From Daldinia sp. FL1419 (Eukaryota; Ascomycota; Sordariomycetes; Xylariales; Hypoxylaceae): a stretch of DNA of 10,038 nt. Of the stretch, positions 8,541 through 10,038 are shown piece after piece; position 1 is the stretch's first letter; each line of letters begins with the position of its first letter. The notes under the pieces are model-generated. The model saw only the letters and a program-made list of their open reading frames with translations, ran no database searches and was not told the origin of the DNA. Location: contig MU623770.1 in the NCBI GenBank assembly GCA_025201765.1, positions 1 through 10,038 on the forward strand, read 5' to 3'. Made by a program: the position numbers and the translations under genes.

Positions 8541-9670
8541 ATATTTAAAAATTATTTTCTTATTTAATTAATTTAAATTTTTAAATATAAAATTATTAAT
8601 TTCTTTATAATAATAAGTTAAGGTAATAAGATTAAAGTAAAATCTATTAATTTAACCTTTTTAATTAAAGTTTTTATAAGTTTTTTAATATATAAATAAG
8701 TCTTTAAAAGTTATTTTATCTAATTAATTTAAGTTTTTAAATATAGAATTGTTAGTTTTCCATAAAGTTTTGTACAATAAAACTACAGGGCATATCCTAC
8801 AAGAGCTCCTGTTCAATTAGAGTTCCTATTTAATTAGAACTTATATTCAACATAAATAAACTTCCAAAAATTATTTTCCTGTCTGATTAGCTTAAGTTCT
8901 TAAATATAGAATTATTAATTTTCCATAGAGATTTGTACAATAGAAGTATAGGATTAGGGCATATCCTGCAAGAGTTATTAAAGTTCTTTAAAAATTATTT
9001 TCCTATCTGATTAGCTTAAGTTCTTAAGGATAAAATTATTAATTTTTAAACCTAAAGAATTTTGTCCAATAAAAATATAGGGTTAGGACATATCTTGCAG
9101 GAATTATTAAAATTCTTATTTAATATATAAACCTTTAAATATTAATTCTTATTTAATTAGATTAAATTCTTAAATATTAAATCATTAATTTTCCCATAGA
9201 AATTTGTATAATAAAATGTAAGATATATCTTATAAAAATTATTAAAATTTAAATTTAATATAAATAAGCCTTTAAAAATTATTTTCCTATTTAATCAACC
9301 TAAACTTTCAAGCATAAAATTATCAATTTTTAATAAAAATTTATACAATGAAATGCAAAACATATCTTATAAGAACTATTAAAATTCATACTTAACATAA
9401 ATAAACCTTTAGAAGTTATTTTCTTATTTGATTAATTCAAGTTCTTAATAATAGAATTGTCAGTTTTGTACAATAAAACTGCAGGGCATATCCTGCAGGA
9501 GCTCCTGTTCAATTAGAGCTCCTGTAAGAGCTATTAGAGCTCCTATTTAACGTAAATAAACCTCCAGAAGTTATTTTCTATTTGATTAGTTTAAATTCTC
9601 AAGTATAGAATCATTAGTTTTCTATAGAGCTTTGTACAATAAAACTGCAAAAGTTCTTGTTTAATTTAAA
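8540..9670. repeat. Tandem run of related 125 to 160 bp units
   Basis: The landmark TTATTTTC-like motif falls at 8552, 8711, 8871, 8995, 9142, 9279, 9416 and 9571, so units are about 159, 160, 124, 147, 137, 137 and 155 bp. Each unit continues with TTGATTAGCTTAAGTTC, then a TATAGAATTATTAGTTTTC module and, in most, a GTACAATAAAACTGCAGGGC-type module. GAGCTCCTGTTCAATTAGAG-type repeats are added in some units, which accounts for the length variation. Decay is uneven: units near 9150-9400 are strongly depleted of G, while those near 8770-8830 and 9470-9550 keep many C and G. Confidence 0.75.
9416..9660. repeat. Least-decayed copy of the array unit
   Basis: This copy keeps text lost elsewhere. 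It has CTGCAGG (9479-9485) and its inverse CCTGCAG (9492-9498) around a GCATAT spacer, the 12-bp perfect palindrome CAGGAGCTCCTG (9496-9507), and several GAGCTCCTGT-type short repeats up to about 9545. Equivalent positions at 2041-2060 and 2180-2200 read TGTAGGGCATGTTTTGTAG and TGTAGGGTATATTTTGTAG, i.e. the same with C to T. It is the best template in the window for reconstructing the family. Confidence 0.7.
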
Positions 9671-9689
9671 TTCTTATTTAATTTAAATT

Positions 9690-10038
9690 CTTATTTATTA
9701 TAATATTAATTAGAAGGATTTTTTGGTTTTTTGATTGTTTTTTTATAAAACTTTTATAAAAAGTTATATAATTTAATTTATTAGAAATTTAATATTGTAA
9801 TAAGTGATGGAGAGGTATTGTATTGTATATGTGATGGCAATGTTGTTGGGAAGAGATGAAAGGGGTGATATATAGATGGTGGATAATTAGGTTTATAGTT
9901 TAAATAAGTCTGTTTTGGAGATTATTATTATAAAGAAAAAGAAGAATAAAATAAAAATAAAAATTAAATTTAATAAAATAAATATAATTATAATATTAAT
10001 TAATAAATTAATAAAAATGGTTAAATTTGAAATTAATA
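9690..10038. other. AT-rich flank with a G-rich patch
   Basis: No array module is present. At about 9803-9900 G greatly outnumbers C on the + strand. An ATG at 9807 opens 22 codons to a TAG at 9873; after one more TAG at 9888 the same frame stays open to the window end. Both stops could come from CAG by C to T, so this might be the edge of a decayed ORF on the + strand, but the downstream part is lysine, isoleucine and asparagine only, as random AT-rich DNA would give. No RBS-like, splice or domain evidence is visible. Confidence 0.4.

Noticed and set aside
760..9670. CRISPR array
   Set aside because: The repeated modules are long and adjacent ones form continuous units. There are no short identical repeats separated by unique spacers of constant length.
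1..10038. Organelle genome or AT-rich protist chromosome
   Set aside because: No tRNA, rRNA or organelle protein reading frame is visible in 10 kb, and strand-switching transition patterns between repeat copies fit RIP better than a uniform AT bias.

Overview
The window is an extremely AT-rich block of repeated, non-coding DNA. I found no intact protein gene, tRNA or rRNA on either strand. The best explanation is an AT-rich heterochromatic block of a filamentous ascomycete whose repeats were mutated by repeat-induced point mutation (RIP; C to T, seen as G to A from the other strand). Three things support this. Copies of one repeat differ mainly by transitions. Long patches are depleted of C on one strand and then of G. 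CpA is the context most clearly lost in the C-depleted stretches I counted by eye. No species can be named from the sequence.

Layout: 1 to about 760 is AT-rich and featureless apart from a hairpin and a short TA tract. From about 760 to 3548 lies the left arm of a degenerate modular repeat array. From 3549 to 6149 a 2.6 kb foreign segment interrupts one module, flanked by a probable 5-bp target-site duplication (TTCTA). The array resumes at 6150, is broken again by a second segment (about 6241 to 6741, possibly to 6802), and then runs to about 9670. Its last part (about 8540 to 9670) is a run of related 125 to 160 bp units, of which the copy at about 9416 to 9660 is the least decayed. From about 9690 to the end is unrelated AT-rich DNA with a short G-rich stretch that may be the edge of another decayed ORF.

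The 2.6 kb insertion has AT-rich ends without clear similarity to each other. Its core (about 4190 to 5410) is richer in G and holds a (TAA)9 tract, two 23-bp repeats forming a G-tract cluster, and two separate 12-bp minisatellites. The core may be the corpse of a coding region whose glutamine codons became stops, but reading frame and strand cannot be fixed by eye.

The parts do not work together as an operon or pathway. The window records repeat amplification, insertion of at least two other sequences, and later strand-patchy C-to-T decay.
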